DNA of 64,000 nucleotides from Dyadobacter chenwenxiniae (lineage in GTDB: Bacteria; Bacteroidota; Bacteroidia; Cytophagales; Spirosomataceae). Shown here piece after piece: positions 50,496 through 60,303 of the stretch; position 1 is the stretch's first letter, and each line of letters opens with the position of its first letter. The notes under the pieces were generated by a model, which worked only from the letters and a program-made list of their open reading frames with translations, ran no database searches and was not told where the DNA came from. The position numbers and the translations under genes were made by a program. The stretch lies in assembly GCF_022869785.1 (NCBI RefSeq), contig NZ_CP094997.1:5332001-5396000 (forward strand), read 5' to 3'.

Positions 50496-51998
50496 ATGAC
50501 CGCGCAAACTTTCCAGCCGCTTAGAATATTCAATACACTTACCCGTAAAAAGGATGTATTTGTTCCGATTGCCCCTCCCTATGTCGGCATGTATGTCTGC
50601 GGTCCCACGGTCTACAATAATGTTCACTTAGGAAACATCCGCACGTTTTTATCTTTTGACATTCTCTACAGATATCTGACGCACATCGGATATAAGGTTC
50701 GCTACGTGCGCAACATTACGGATGTGGGACATTTGGTGGGCGATGGCGATGAAGGTGAGGACAAAATCGGTAAAATGGCGAAGCTGCAAAAGCTTGAACC
50801 TATGGAAATCGTGCAGCGCTATACGAATGATTTTCACGACGTCTCGGCCACATTTAATTTAATCCCGCCGAGCATTGAGCCCACTGCAACCGGACATTTG
50901 ATTGAACAAATTGAAGCGGTTAAAACATTAATAGAAAAAGGCGCGGCTTACGAATCCAACGGCTCTGTTTATTTCGACATTAATAAATATCAGGCTGACG
51001 GAAATGAATATGGCAAGCTTTCTGGCCGTATTATTGAGGATCTTCTGAACGAAACCCGCGAGCTGGATGGTCAGGCTGAAAAGCGCAATCCGTTGGATTT
51101 TGCACTTTGGAAAAAGGCCAGTCCTGAGCACATTATGCAATGGGATTCTCCCTGGGGAATGGGCTTTCCGGGCTGGCATTTGGAATGTACTTGCATGAGC
51201 GGCAAGTATTTAGGCAAACAATTCGACATTCACGGCGGAGGTATGGATTTAAAATTCCCGCACCACGAATGCGAGATCGCGCAAGGTAAATCGCTCACAA
51301 ATGAGGAACCCGTGCGTTACTGGATGCACACCAATATGCTGACAGTGAACGGACAGAAAATGTCCAAATCGCTGAACAACTCATTTTTGCCCGCCGAGCT
51401 TTTCTCCGGAAGCCATCCATTATTAGATCAGGCTTACAGTCCAATGACCGTGCGCTTTTTCATGCTGCAAAGTCAATATCGCAGCACGCTTGATTTTTCC
51501 AATGAAGCATTGAAGGCTGCGCATAAGGGTTATAAAAAATTGGCAAATGGTTTGAGAAATGCGAAACTGCTTTCCTATGTGCACGAAGAAGGCGTAAGCA
51601 TTGACGAGACCAAGAAAATCGAAATTGAAAAAGCCATTGAAGGTTTCTATGGAGCCATGAATGACGACCTGAATACATCGGTTGCATTCGCAAATCTTTT
51701 CAATTTGCTTAAATACATTAATATGCTCAACATGGGCCAGCTTAAATCGGCTGCGCTTGGAGAAGAGACATTCAATGCCTTGAAAAGCAATTTTGTTACT
51801 TTTTTCGAGGATGTTTTAGGCTTGAAAGAAGAAGTCAGCGAAGGTTATGCGATCCTCGACGGCATGCTGAAATTGTATCGCGAATATAAATTATCAATGA
51901 ACTACGAAAAAGTAGACGAAATCCGTTCTTACTTCAAAAACCAGGGACTGGTAATCCGCGACTCCAAAACGCGTATTGACTGGGCCTACGAAGAGTGA
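50496..51998 (+). CDS. cysS: Cysteinyl-tRNA synthetase
   Basis: CysRS charges tRNA-Cys. The 500-residue class I synthetase has the HIGH-type motif in GPTVYNNVHLGNIRTF, zinc-ligand Cys and His residues in WHLECTCMSGKYLG and HHECEIAQ, FDIHGGGMDLKFPH, and the KMSKS loop intact. The length is normal. Its stop overlaps a GTG, and the downstream M28 peptidase starts two bases after the stop at ATG 52001. Confidence 0.97.
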   Translation: MTAQTFQPLRIFNTLTRKKDVFVPIAPPYVGMYVCGPTVYNNVHLGNIRTFLSFDILYRYLTHIGYKVRYVRNITDVGHLVGDGDEGEDKIGKMAKLQKLEPMEIVQRYTNDFHDVSATFNLIPPSIEPTATGHLIEQIEAVKTLIEKGAAYESNGSVYFDINKYQADGNEYGKLSGRIIEDLLNETRELDGQAEKRNPLDFALWKKASPEHIMQWDSPWGMGFPGWHLECTCMSGKYLGKQFDIHGGGMDLKFPHHECEIAQGKSLTNEEPVRYWMHTNMLTVNGQKMSKSLNNSFLPAELFSGSHPLLDQAYSPMTVRFFMLQSQYRSTLDFSNEALKAAHKGYKKLANGLRNAKLLSYVHEEGVSIDETKKIEIEKAIEGFYGAMNDDLNTSVAFANLFNLLKYINMLNMGQLKSAALGEETFNALKSNFVTFFEDVLGLKEEVSEGYAILDGMLKLYREYKLSMNYEKVDEIRSYFKNQGLVIRDSKTRIDWAYEE

Positions 51999-52000
51999 TT

Positions 52001-52999
52001 ATGAAAAAGTTACCCCTATTATTGTTTGTTTTCGTGCTGGCTTACGGCTGCAAAACCAAAGACAGTTCCGAACAAGCAGCTGAACAGGCTCCGGCACTTG
52101 TGAAAAGCCCAGCATTCAGTGAAGATTCGGCTTATCAGTTCGTGCAAAAGCAGGTTGATTTCGGACCAAGAGTCCCTAATACAAAGCAGCATGATGCTTG
52201 CGGGGACTTTTTGGTAGCAAAATTAAAAGCTTACGGACTTCAAGTTACTGAGCAAACTTTCAAAGACACAACTTTTGATAACACGATTCTGAATGGCCGA
52301 AATATCATAGGCAGCTTTAATCCAACGGCTTCAAAGCGTATTTTGCTCGCAGCACACTGGGATTCACGACCATTCTCTGATCAGGATTCATTAGTTAAAG
52401 ACAAGCCTGTGCTGGCCGCCAATGATGGCGCGAGCGGCGTAGGAATTCTTTTAGAAGTTGCACGAGTGCTTTCTTCACAAAAACCGGCTCCTGAAATCGG
52501 CGTTGATATTATTTTCTTTGATGCAGAAGACTGGGGAAATTCAGAAAAGGCAGGTGATGAATATGGCGGTTTCTGCCTGGGCTCCCAATATTGGGCAGCT
52601 AATAAGCACACCCCTAATTACACGGCTTACTTTGGAATTCTGCTGGATATGGCTGGCGCAAAAGGTGCGACATTCTTCAAGGAAGGTTATTCTGTTCAAA
52701 TGGCTGAAAGCGTTGTAAACTCGGTTTGGAATACGGCCAGCAGATTGGGTTACAGCAATTTCTTCATCAACGAAAGAGGCGGTTCGATCACAGACGACCA
52801 TTTGGCAGTGAATAAAATCGCCAAAATCCCGATGATCGACATCATTCACACGAAGCCAAACAACATGTCAAAAACATTCTTTGACCAATGGCACACGAAC
52901 GATGACACCATGGAACACATTGATCCTAAGACATTAAAGGCTGTTGGGCAAACGTTGATCCAGGTTGTATATCAAGAGGCGGAAGGCCAGGCGCTTTAA
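52001..52999 (+). CDS. M28-family peptidase lipoprotein (glutaminyl-cyclase-like)
   Basis: A 332-residue lipoprotein with leader and lipobox LAYGC (Cys17). The M28 zinc site is visible: HWDSRPFSDQ, AANDGASGVGILLEVARVL, FDAEDWGNSE and ITDDHLAVNKIAKIPMIDIIH. This set is closest to bacterial glutaminyl-peptide cyclotransferase-like members, which cyclise N-terminal Gln, rather than to leucyl aminopeptidases. Such cyclases have been linked to protecting exported Bacteroidota proteins whose signal peptides leave Gln at the new N-terminus. The gene is nearly contiguous with cysS. Confidence 0.85.
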   Translation: MKKLPLLLFVFVLAYGCKTKDSSEQAAEQAPALVKSPAFSEDSAYQFVQKQVDFGPRVPNTKQHDACGDFLVAKLKAYGLQVTEQTFKDTTFDNTILNGRNIIGSFNPTASKRILLAAHWDSRPFSDQDSLVKDKPVLAANDGASGVGILLEVARVLSSQKPAPEIGVDIIFFDAEDWGNSEKAGDEYGGFCLGSQYWAANKHTPNYTAYFGILLDMAGAKGATFFKEGYSVQMAESVVNSVWNTASRLGYSNFFINERGGSITDDHLAVNKIAKIPMIDIIHTKPNNMSKTFFDQWHTNDDTMEHIDPKTLKAVGQTLIQVVYQEAEGQAL

Positions 53000-53001
53000 C
53001 A

Positions 53002-55299
53002 TTACATCTTCTTTACGGTCACCCAGATATTTGCGTTTCGGCCTTTGTCGTCGCTGCACGAAATCTTGACTCTGCCCAGCGGAAGGCTTACAAAAACGCT
53101 TTCATGCGGAGCGGATTTTTTGCTCAGCTTATCATTAATATACCAAAAAACTTCCTGCACATCATTGGAAGTCTGGCAGGCCAGCTGGATCTGCTGTGGC
53201 TCGTCGGGGCGTAAATAATATTCACTTCCGTCATTCGGACTTACTATTAAAGGCGGACCTTCATGGAAAACGCGCTCACAATCAGGGTTATGCGGCGGGA
53301 TCTTTTGGTAAGGGATTTTTTGCAGCTCATTATAAGCGATCAACTCCGGTGCCAGATTAGCATAAGCCCGTTTCTCAAATCCGTTTTCAGGAATGCAGTA
53401 AGTGCAGTAGGAGATTTTGCCGGTTTTATCTGTAAAAACCCATCTCAAATGCTGACACTTTTTGTAAGCAGACACTCCTGTAATGTATTGATCCAGAATT
53501 TGGTGCGTGCAAAACTCAGATGGAATATCGCCGCTGGCTGCACAAACTTTTCTTAGCGAAACATTGGCCGGCGTTTGATACCAGCCCTTTGGCGAATTGT
53601 AATCCAGAGCATTAAAAATCGAAAACAATAACGGCGTGGCCGTATTCGCACCGCTGAGTTCCGGAACGCCTTCGCCGGAAAAGTTACCAACCCAAACGCC
53701 TATTGTATATCTGCGGTTGTAACCAATGCTCCACGCATCCCGCTTGCCATACGAAGTGCCCGTTTTCCAGGCGATTTTCGGCAAATGATAAGTGTTATCA
53801 AAGTTCGTGGGCAAGTCAGGGCGGGTGATTTGGGTTAAGATATTGGTTAATAAATAGGCTGCCTCGGGGGAAATGATGGGCGTTCCTTTTTTGTCCAAAG
53901 CCGTTTCGGATGTGTAACGCAAGCGTTTCAGCTCGCCTTCATTAGAGAATGCTGCAAATAACCGCGTCAATTCTTCCAATGTTACGCCGCAGCCGCCGAG
54001 AATCATGGAAAGCCCGAGATCTTTGGCTTGTTTGTCAATAGTTTTAAATCCGGCTTTTCGCAGTTTCGAAATCAAAAAGGGCGTGCTCACTTCCTTTAAT
54101 ATCTTCACCGCCGGAATGTTCAGGGAATTGGCCAATGCGAACTCCGTGGTAACCGGACCATTAAAGTGCTGGTCAAAGTTCTCAGGCTCATAACCGCTAA
54201 AATTACTCGGAACATCATTTACAATGTTCTTCGGCGTGATCAATCCCTGGTCAAATGCTGCGGCATAAAGCAATGGTTTTAAAGTGCTCCCCGGCGAACG
54301 AACCGCTTTTACGCCGTCCACCTGACCGCCATCAAACGGATTATTAAAATCCGCCGAGCCAATGTAAGCCTCCACTTCCATCGTCTCGTTATTGACCACC
54401 AGCACCGACGCATTATGAATGTTCATCATTTTGCGCCGGTTAATGTAGTTTTTGACCTGCTCCTCGATTTGGTTTTGTAGCTGAATTTTAAGCTGACTGT
54501 GAATCACCGGCTGGTCGGGATGCTCTTTTTTTAATCTTAATGCTAAATGCGGAGCCAGTTTGGGCGCTTGCAAGCGCTTTATGACCAAAGGCTCATTCAA
54601 TGCATCCTGAATAATATTTTTATCAAAAACCTGCTCTTCCCCAAACCGGCGCAACCATTCATTTCGGGCAATAACCAAAGCTTCATTACGCGCTCCGGGC
54701 CGCAAACTGGAAGGTCGGTTTGGCACAATGGTTAATGCCGTAATTTCCGACAAGCTGAGCAACTGAGGCGGTTTACCAAAATAGAGTAATGAAGCCGCTT
54801 TGATTCCTTCAATGTTCCCGCCATAAGGCACCAGATTGAGATACATTTGCAAGATCTCCGCTTTGGAATAATGCAGTTCAAGCTGCAATGCGCGGTGGAT
54901 TTCGAGAATTTTGTTCAAATAAGTGCGTTTTCTTGGCTCGATCAACCGCACAACTTGCATCGTGATTGTAGAGGCGCCGGAAGTTCTTCGGCCACTGAAA
55001 ACATTGCGAACGCCAGCTCGCACGATTGCAAATGGATTCACGCCGGGATGCGAATAAAAATATTGATCTTCCTTATAAATCAATGTCTTTCGAAGCAGCG
55101 GCGTGATTTCTGAAACACTCGCATACAAGCGCCATTTATCATCTTTACTCAAAAAAGCATGGATCACATTGCCTTTGTGATCGGTAATCTGCGTCGCATA
55201 ACTGATCTTGGGCTGGAAAGGAAAGCTGAAATCGAGGATTAGAAACAAACAAACGGCGGACAGCACGGCCAGTCCTGCTATTTTGAATTTACGCTTCAT
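53002..55299 (-). CDS. pbpC: Penicillin-binding protein 1C
   Basis: A 765-residue bifunctional PBP with an N-terminal membrane helix. The GT51 glycosyltransferase domain has YKEDQYFYSHPGVNPFAI and RRTSGASTITMQVVRL. The transpeptidase domain has SPGSTLKP with nucleophilic Ser and KTGTSYGKRDAW as the KTG box. A C-terminal BiPBP_C-type domain (about 685-765) is characteristic of PBP1C. It is usually encoded beside an alpha-2-macroglobulin, which is absent here. The stop is two bases from the M28 gene stop. Confidence 0.93.
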   Translation of the reverse strand: MKRKFKIAGLAVLSAVCLFLILDFSFPFQPKISYATQITDHKGNVIHAFLSKDDKWRLYASVSEITPLLRKTLIYKEDQYFYSHPGVNPFAIVRAGVRNVFSGRRTSGASTITMQVVRLIEPRKRTYLNKILEIHRALQLELHYSKAEILQMYLNLVPYGGNIEGIKAASLLYFGKPPQLLSLSEITALTIVPNRPSSLRPGARNEALVIARNEWLRRFGEEQVFDKNIIQDALNEPLVIKRLQAPKLAPHLALRLKKEHPDQPVIHSQLKIQLQNQIEEQVKNYINRRKMMNIHNASVLVVNNETMEVEAYIGSADFNNPFDGGQVDGVKAVRSPGSTLKPLLYAAAFDQGLITPKNIVNDVPSNFSGYEPENFDQHFNGPVTTEFALANSLNIPAVKILKEVSTPFLISKLRKAGFKTIDKQAKDLGLSMILGGCGVTLEELTRLFAAFSNEGELKRLRYTSETALDKKGTPIISPEAAYLLTNILTQITRPDLPTNFDNTYHLPKIAWKTGTSYGKRDAWSIGYNRRYTIGVWVGNFSGEGVPELSGANTATPLLFSIFNALDYNSPKGWYQTPANVSLRKVCAASGDIPSEFCTHQILDQYITGVSAYKKCQHLRWVFTDKTGKISYCTYCIPENGFEKRAYANLAPELIAYNELQKIPYQKIPPHNPDCERVFHEGPPLIVSPNDGSEYYLRPDEPQQIQLACQTSNDVQEVFWYINDKLSKKSAPHESVFVSLPLGRVKISCSDDKGRNANIWVTVKKM

Positions 55300-55331
55300 T
55301 TCCGGAATGTGTGGGAGGGTTCATTTTGGTT

Positions 55332-55367
55332 CTGATTTGTCCAGATCAGGTAATTTTCCCTAATTAC
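55332..55367. promoter_or_regulatory. Two adjacent palindromes between pbpC and glpK
   Basis: CTGATTTG-TC-CAGATCAG (55332-55349) is an 18-base near-perfect inverted repeat, and GTAATT-TTCCCT-AATTAC (55350-55367) a perfect one with a six-base spacer. They are back to back within 105 bases of divergent intergenic DNA. These are plausible operator sites for glpK and/or pbpC, though no regulator is known. Confidence 0.45.
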
Positions 55368-55404
55368 TGACTTTATTGCAAAAAAAGCCAATCAAAATAC
55401 CACC

Positions 55405-56910
55405 ATGTCGAAATACGTCGCCGCCATTGACCAGGGAACCACCAGCACGCGTTGCATACTTTTCAATCATCAGGGAAATATTGTTTCGGTAGGACAAAAG
55501 GAACACGAACAAATTTACCCGCATCCGGGCTGGGTAGAGCATAATCCGACCGAAATCTGGAAAAATACATTGGAGGTGATTGCTATTGCACGGATCAATG
55601 TGTCGGCAACGGCGGCGGACATTGCGGCCATTGGCATTACAAATCAACGGGAGACAACGGTTGTCTGGAACAAGCGGACGGGCAAGCCTTACTATAATGC
55701 TTTGGTCTGGCAAGATACGCGGACGACGGAACTTGTAGCAAAATATGAGCGCGAAGGCGGCCTGAACCAGTTTCGCGACATTACCGGATTACCCGTTTCG
55801 ACCTATTTCAGCGGCCTTAAATTAAAATGGCTTCTGGACAATGTCGAAGGCATCCGTGAAGACGCGGAGAAAGGTGAAGCCATTTTTGGAAACATGGACA
55901 CATTCCTGATCTGGCATCTTACTGGCGGAACGCATGGAGAAGGCGGCATTCATGTAACCGACGTCACCAATGCAAGCCGCACGCAACTTATGAACCTCAA
56001 AACATTACAGTGGGATAAGGAAATGCTAACGGCTTACGACATTCCGGAAAATATGCTGCCTGAAATCAAAAGCAGCAGTGAAATTTATGGTTATGTCAAT
56101 AATGAAATCCTGCCTGGCGTGCCGGTTGCAGGTGATTTAGGCGATCAGCATGCTGCATTGGTCGGACAAACTTGCTTTGAGCCGGGCATGGCGAAAAACA
56201 CTTACGGAACCGGCTGCTTCCTGGTGATGAACACGGGTAACGAACTTAAAACTTCTGAAAACGGCTTGTTAACGACCATTGCTTATAAATTTGGTGATAA
56301 TCCGGTTCAATATGCATTGGAAGGCAGTGTCGCGGTAACCGGTGCGTTGGTGCAATGGGTTAGGGACAATTTGGGTTTAATACAAAAAAGCAGTGACATT
56401 GAAAAACTGGCAAAAACCGTTGAAGACAACGGCGGAGCCTATTTTGTACCGGCATTTTCAGGCTTATATGCACCTTACTGGCGCAATGACGCGCGGGGTG
56501 TCATTGCTGGGTTAACACGATATGTCAACAAGGGCCACATTGCAAGGGCTGTTTTGGAGGCAACTGCTTATCAGACCGTGGATGTTGTTCGCGCCATGGA
56601 ACAGGATTCCGGCATTAAGCTTGCTTCACTCCGTGTTGATGGCGGCATGGTGTTGAACGAGCTCTTAATGCAATTTCAATCCGACATTCTCAATACGCAA
56701 GTCGTATCACCGGCAATAGCAGAAACAACAGCACTTGGCGCTGCATACGCCGCTGGTCTGGCAGTTGGTTATTGGAAAAACACCGACGAATTAAAGCAAA
56801 ACTGGGCCATCGCCCACACCTGGAACCCAGACATGCCCGACGAATCCAGGGATAAATTTTATAAAGGCTGGCAGAAGGCGGTTACCAAATCTTATGGCTG
56901 GATGGATTAA
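55405..56910 (+). CDS. glpK: Glycerol kinase
   Basis: Glycerol kinase phosphorylates glycerol to glycerol 3-phosphate. The 501-residue FGGY-family protein has AIDQGTTSTRCILF, GITNQRETTVVW, WQDTRT, GDLGDQHAALVGQ, KNTYGTGCFL and the C-terminal DGGMVLNELLMQFQSDIL, all typical. It has no adjacent glpF or glpD in this window. Tandem palindromes sit in the upstream region shared with pbpC. Confidence 0.96.
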   Translation: MSKYVAAIDQGTTSTRCILFNHQGNIVSVGQKEHEQIYPHPGWVEHNPTEIWKNTLEVIAIARINVSATAADIAAIGITNQRETTVVWNKRTGKPYYNALVWQDTRTTELVAKYEREGGLNQFRDITGLPVSTYFSGLKLKWLLDNVEGIREDAEKGEAIFGNMDTFLIWHLTGGTHGEGGIHVTDVTNASRTQLMNLKTLQWDKEMLTAYDIPENMLPEIKSSSEIYGYVNNEILPGVPVAGDLGDQHAALVGQTCFEPGMAKNTYGTGCFLVMNTGNELKTSENGLLTTIAYKFGDNPVQYALEGSVAVTGALVQWVRDNLGLIQKSSDIEKLAKTVEDNGGAYFVPAFSGLYAPYWRNDARGVIAGLTRYVNKGHIARAVLEATAYQTVDVVRAMEQDSGIKLASLRVDGGMVLNELLMQFQSDILNTQVVSPAIAETTALGAAYAAGLAVGYWKNTDELKQNWAIAHTWNPDMPDESRDKFYKGWQKAVTKSYGWMD

Positions 56911-57041
56911 GACTGATTTATAACCGAGCCCACCCATTCAAATTTTTAACTTTTTTATAATCTGTATAAACTAACCTCTTTCTTGCGGTATCTTAGGTTT
57001 AGGCGTAACTTCACGGCTCGAAAATCAAATTTGAGTGCCTT

Positions 57042-57851
57042 ATGCATACCCTCCGTCTGAAAAAGCCGCTTGCTTTTTTTGATCTTGAAACAACCGGAGT
57101 CAACATCGTCCGCGACCGTATTGTTGAGATATCTGTCGTAAAGGCACTTCCTAATGGCGAAACCGAAATTCGCACAAGAAGGATTAATCCCGAAATGCCT
57201 ATTCCGCTGGAAAGCAGTCTGATACATGGCATTTATGACGAGGACATTAAGGATGCACCAACATTCAAAGGCATCGCCAAAAATCTTGCAACATTTCTTG
57301 AAGGATGCGATCTGGCTGGTTTTAATTCCAATCGGTTTGACATTCCCATGCTTGTGGAAGAATTTCTGCGCGTTGGTGTTGAATTTGATATGAAGAATCG
57401 CCGGACTGTTGATGCGCAACGCATTTACCACATGATGGAGCCCCGGAACCTTGGCGCAGCTTACAAATTCTATTGTGGAAAAGAGCTTTTGAATGCGCAC
57501 AGCGCAGAAGCCGATACGATTGCAACATTCGAAGTTTTGCAGGGACAAATTGCTCGCTATGAAGGCGTCAAAGTCGTTGATTCACATGGCGTTGAAACCG
57601 AGCCTATCAAAAATGATGTGGCTGCATTGCACGAGCTTACGGCTTCTAAATTGATCGATTTCGCTGGTCGTATGACTTATAATGATAAAGGTGAGGAAGT
57701 TTTCAATTTTGGTAAACACAATGGCAAACGTGTCTTGGATGTTTTGAAAAATGAGCCTTCTTTCTTTGACTGGATCATGAAAGGTGAATTTCCCTTAGAT
57801 ACCAAAAGAAAACTTACCGAGATTAAACTGAGGGCATTAACCCAGCGATGA
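57042..57851 (+). CDS. DnaQ-like 3'-5' exonuclease with ExoX C-terminal domain
   Basis: A 269-residue DEDDh exonuclease. Motif I is FFDLETTGVNIVRDRIVEISVVK, Exo II is in GFNSNRFDIPMLVEEF and Exo III with the catalytic His is AHSAEADTIATFEVL. The C-terminal part (GEEVFNFGKHNGKRVLDV ... DWIMKGEFPLDTK) matches the small domain found at the C-terminus of ExoX-like proteins. It may act in DNA repair or degradation. It stands just upstream of the nuo genes but is separated by its own gap and promoter. Confidence 0.88.
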   Translation: MHTLRLKKPLAFFDLETTGVNIVRDRIVEISVVKALPNGETEIRTRRINPEMPIPLESSLIHGIYDEDIKDAPTFKGIAKNLATFLEGCDLAGFNSNRFDIPMLVEEFLRVGVEFDMKNRRTVDAQRIYHMMEPRNLGAAYKFYCGKELLNAHSAEADTIATFEVLQGQIARYEGVKVVDSHGVETEPIKNDVAALHELTASKLIDFAGRMTYNDKGEEVFNFGKHNGKRVLDVLKNEPSFFDWIMKGEFPLDTKRKLTEIKLRALTQR

Positions 57852-57871
57852 CATAATCGTTGCGAACTAAC

Positions 57872-57901
57872 TTGAGTAAGCGGTATTTATGTCTATTTTT
57901 G
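57872..57901 (+). promoter_or_regulatory. Bacteroidota-type promoter for nuoKLMN
   Basis: TTG at 57872-57874, 19 bases, then TATTTTTG at 57894-57901: a full match to the TTG/TAnnTTTG consensus. A second TATTTTTG is at 57911-57918. Start near 57908 gives a leader of about 48 bases before nuoK. Confidence 0.65.
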
Positions 57902-57955
57902 CCGGAAATCTATTTTTGACTATTTTAACCGAATATCCAACCAGGTAAACCTGCT

Positions 57956-58309
57956 ATGATCCCAAACCCTAACATTCCAGAGGTCAATATACCAGCGGTT
58001 ATTCAGAACATTCCACTTCAACATTATCTAATACTCAGCACTTTACTTTTTGTAATTGGCATTATCGGCGTCTTGACGCGTCGGAATGCGATCATCATTT
58101 TCATGTCTGTGGAATTGATGCTAAATGCTGCGAACTTGCTTCTTATCGCGTTTTCTTCATACAGATCTGACCCTTCCGGGCAGGTTTTTGTGTTTTTTAT
58201 CATGGCTGTTGCCGCTGCGGAAGTGGCTGTGGGGCTTGCAATCATCGTAATGATCTATCGAAACACAAGAAATACGGATATTGGATTTCTCAACAAATTG
58301 AAGTGGTAA
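57956..58309 (+). CDS. nuoK: NADH-quinone oxidoreductase subunit K
   Basis: NuoK is one of the small membrane subunits of complex I near the quinone channel. The 117-residue protein has three hydrophobic helices (HYLILSTLLFVIGIIGVLT, IIFMSVELMLNAANLLLIAF, FFIMAVAAAEVAVGLAIIVMIY), with the essential Glu in MSVELMLNAANL. The N-terminus is slightly longer than the usual NuoK. It is first of nuoK-L-M-N; nuoJ is not upstream. Confidence 0.95.
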   Translation: MIPNPNIPEVNIPAVIQNIPLQHYLILSTLLFVIGIIGVLTRRNAIIIFMSVELMLNAANLLLIAFSSYRSDPSGQVFVFFIMAVAAAEVAVGLAIIVMIYRNTRNTDIGFLNKLKW

Positions 58310-58339
58310 GCATCCGCCCATAAAGATTAAATATTAAAC

Positions 58340-60256
58340 ATGTCTGCATCATTACTCATTCTGATTCCACTTTTACCCCTGATTGGTTTCCTGATCAACG
58401 GAATCGGATTTAAGACCATACCCAAAGGCGCTGTCGGCATTATCGGAACATTGGCTGTTGTGGCGAGTTTCGTGCTGTCACTTATGACATTTAATGCGTT
58501 TTTAGTAGCTGGAAGTCAGCCTGTTATCGTGCCGCTTTTCGACTGGATCACGGTTGGGAACCTTAACATTCCGTTCTCTTTCCAGGTTGATCAGCTTTCG
58601 CTTTTAATGCTCATGATCATTACCGGAGTTGGTTCACTGATCCACATTTATTCCATCGGCTACATGCATCATGACGAGGGTTTTGGTAAGTTTTTCGCTT
58701 ATCTGAACCTGTTTTTGTTCTTCATGTTGCTGCTTGTCCTGGGTTCCAATTATGTGATCATGTTCATTGGCTGGGAAGGCGTTGGATTGTGTTCTTACCT
58801 GCTGATCGGGTTTTGGAATAAAAATACAAACTACAATAATGCTGCTCGTAAAGCATTCATCATGAACCGGGTAGGAGATTTGGGATTCTTACTTGGGATT
58901 TTCACGATCATTACCACATTCGGTTCGGTTGAATATCTTGAGGTTTTCAGCCAAGCAACGGATTTTGAAATCGGCGATCCGGTGATCATCACCATTACAT
59001 TGTTCCTGTTTATTGGTGCAATGGGAAAATCGGCTCAGATTCCTTTATATACTTGGTTACCAGATGCGATGGCAGGTCCAACGCCTGTTTCCGCATTGAT
59101 TCACGCTGCAACCATGGTTACGGCTGGGATTTATATGGTGATTCGTTCCAATGTCCTCTATTCGCTGGCTCCTTCCACATTGGAAATCGTCGGCATTATT
59201 GGCGCGGCGACTGCATTGTTTGCGGCTTCCATTGGTCTTTTACAAAATGACATTAAGAAAGTGCTGGCTTATTCGACTGTGAGTCAGCTGGGTTATATGT
59301 TTATGGGCTTGGGCGCAATGGCTTATTCGGCTTCCATGTTCCATGTTATTACCCATGCATTTTTTAAAGCATTGTTGTTTTTAGGCGCAGGAAGCGTGAT
59401 TCACGCCATGTCCGACGAGCAAGATATTCGTTCCATGGGTGGCTTGCGGAAAAAGCTGCCGATCACATTCCTGACATTCCTGATTGCAACCATCGCAATT
59501 TCCGGGATTCCGCCATTTGCTGGGTTTTTCTCCAAAGATGAAATTCTTGCGCACGTTTTTGAACACAACAAACTGCTTTGGGTGATCGGGGTTTTAGGCT
59601 CACTGATGACTTCATTTTATATGTTCCGATTGCTGTTCCTTACCTTCTTTGGAACATTCCGCGGCACGCATGAGCAGGAGCATCATTTGCACGAGTCGCC
59701 TGCTTCGATGACGATTCCTTTGGTTATTTTGGCAGTTTTATCAGCATTAGGCGGTTTTATCGGTGTTCCGGAAGCATTGCATGGCACGCATCATCTGGCT
59801 GAGTTCATGAGTCCGTTGTATGATGCCTCGCGTCAGGTTAATCCTGCGGCTTTCTTGCCAACGGAGCTTTCACATTCGGAAGAATATTTGCTCATGGGCG
59901 TTTCTGTGGCTGTGGCGTTGGTTTCGGCGGTTGTGGCTTATGTTATGTATGTGCAAAAAGCATCCGTTCCCGCTCCGGATTCTCAGCCAAAATCAGCATT
60001 GCAAGGTTTGGTTTACAACAAATATTATGTCGATGAGCTTTACGACAATGTTTTTGTGAAGCCGATCAAAACTTTATCCAATATCCTTTACAGTTTCGGA
60101 GAATTTTTCATTGATCTTGTGGTGAATGCTTTTGTCCGACTGACGCAGTTTTTAGCAGGACTTTTGAAAAAAACACAGACAGGATCCACGGGAGACTATG
60201 TTTTTGCCATGGTTTTAGGCATGGTGATCATCTTGTTCTGGAAGCTTTTACTTTGA
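58340..60256 (+). CDS. nuoL: NADH-quinone oxidoreductase subunit L
   Basis: NuoL is the distal antiporter-like proton-pumping subunit of complex I with the long lateral helix. The 638-residue sequence has GWEGVGLCSYLLIGFW, GKSAQIPLYTWLPDAMAGPTPVSALIHAATMVTAG with the Glu/Lys residues of the channel, and FAGFFSKDEIL. The C-terminal part is the long amphipathic/hydrophobic helix region. It starts 30 bases after nuoK. Confidence 0.96.
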   Translation: MSASLLILIPLLPLIGFLINGIGFKTIPKGAVGIIGTLAVVASFVLSLMTFNAFLVAGSQPVIVPLFDWITVGNLNIPFSFQVDQLSLLMLMIITGVGSLIHIYSIGYMHHDEGFGKFFAYLNLFLFFMLLLVLGSNYVIMFIGWEGVGLCSYLLIGFWNKNTNYNNAARKAFIMNRVGDLGFLLGIFTIITTFGSVEYLEVFSQATDFEIGDPVIITITLFLFIGAMGKSAQIPLYTWLPDAMAGPTPVSALIHAATMVTAGIYMVIRSNVLYSLAPSTLEIVGIIGAATALFAASIGLLQNDIKKVLAYSTVSQLGYMFMGLGAMAYSASMFHVITHAFFKALLFLGAGSVIHAMSDEQDIRSMGGLRKKLPITFLTFLIATIAISGIPPFAGFFSKDEILAHVFEHNKLLWVIGVLGSLMTSFYMFRLLFLTFFGTFRGTHEQEHHLHESPASMTIPLVILAVLSALGGFIGVPEALHGTHHLAEFMSPLYDASRQVNPAAFLPTELSHSEEYLLMGVSVAVALVSAVVAYVMYVQKASVPAPDSQPKSALQGLVYNKYYVDELYDNVFVKPIKTLSNILYSFGEFFIDLVVNAFVRLTQFLAGLLKKTQTGSTGDYVFAMVLGMVIILFWKLLL

Positions 60257-60303
60257 TCATTAAAATCCGTTCACCATTTGTTGCTGACCGTTGACTTGAA
60301 AAT

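Noticed and set aside
56955..57548. 197-residue minus-strand ORF
   Set aside because: It is antisense to the DEDDh exonuclease with its complete catalytic motifs.
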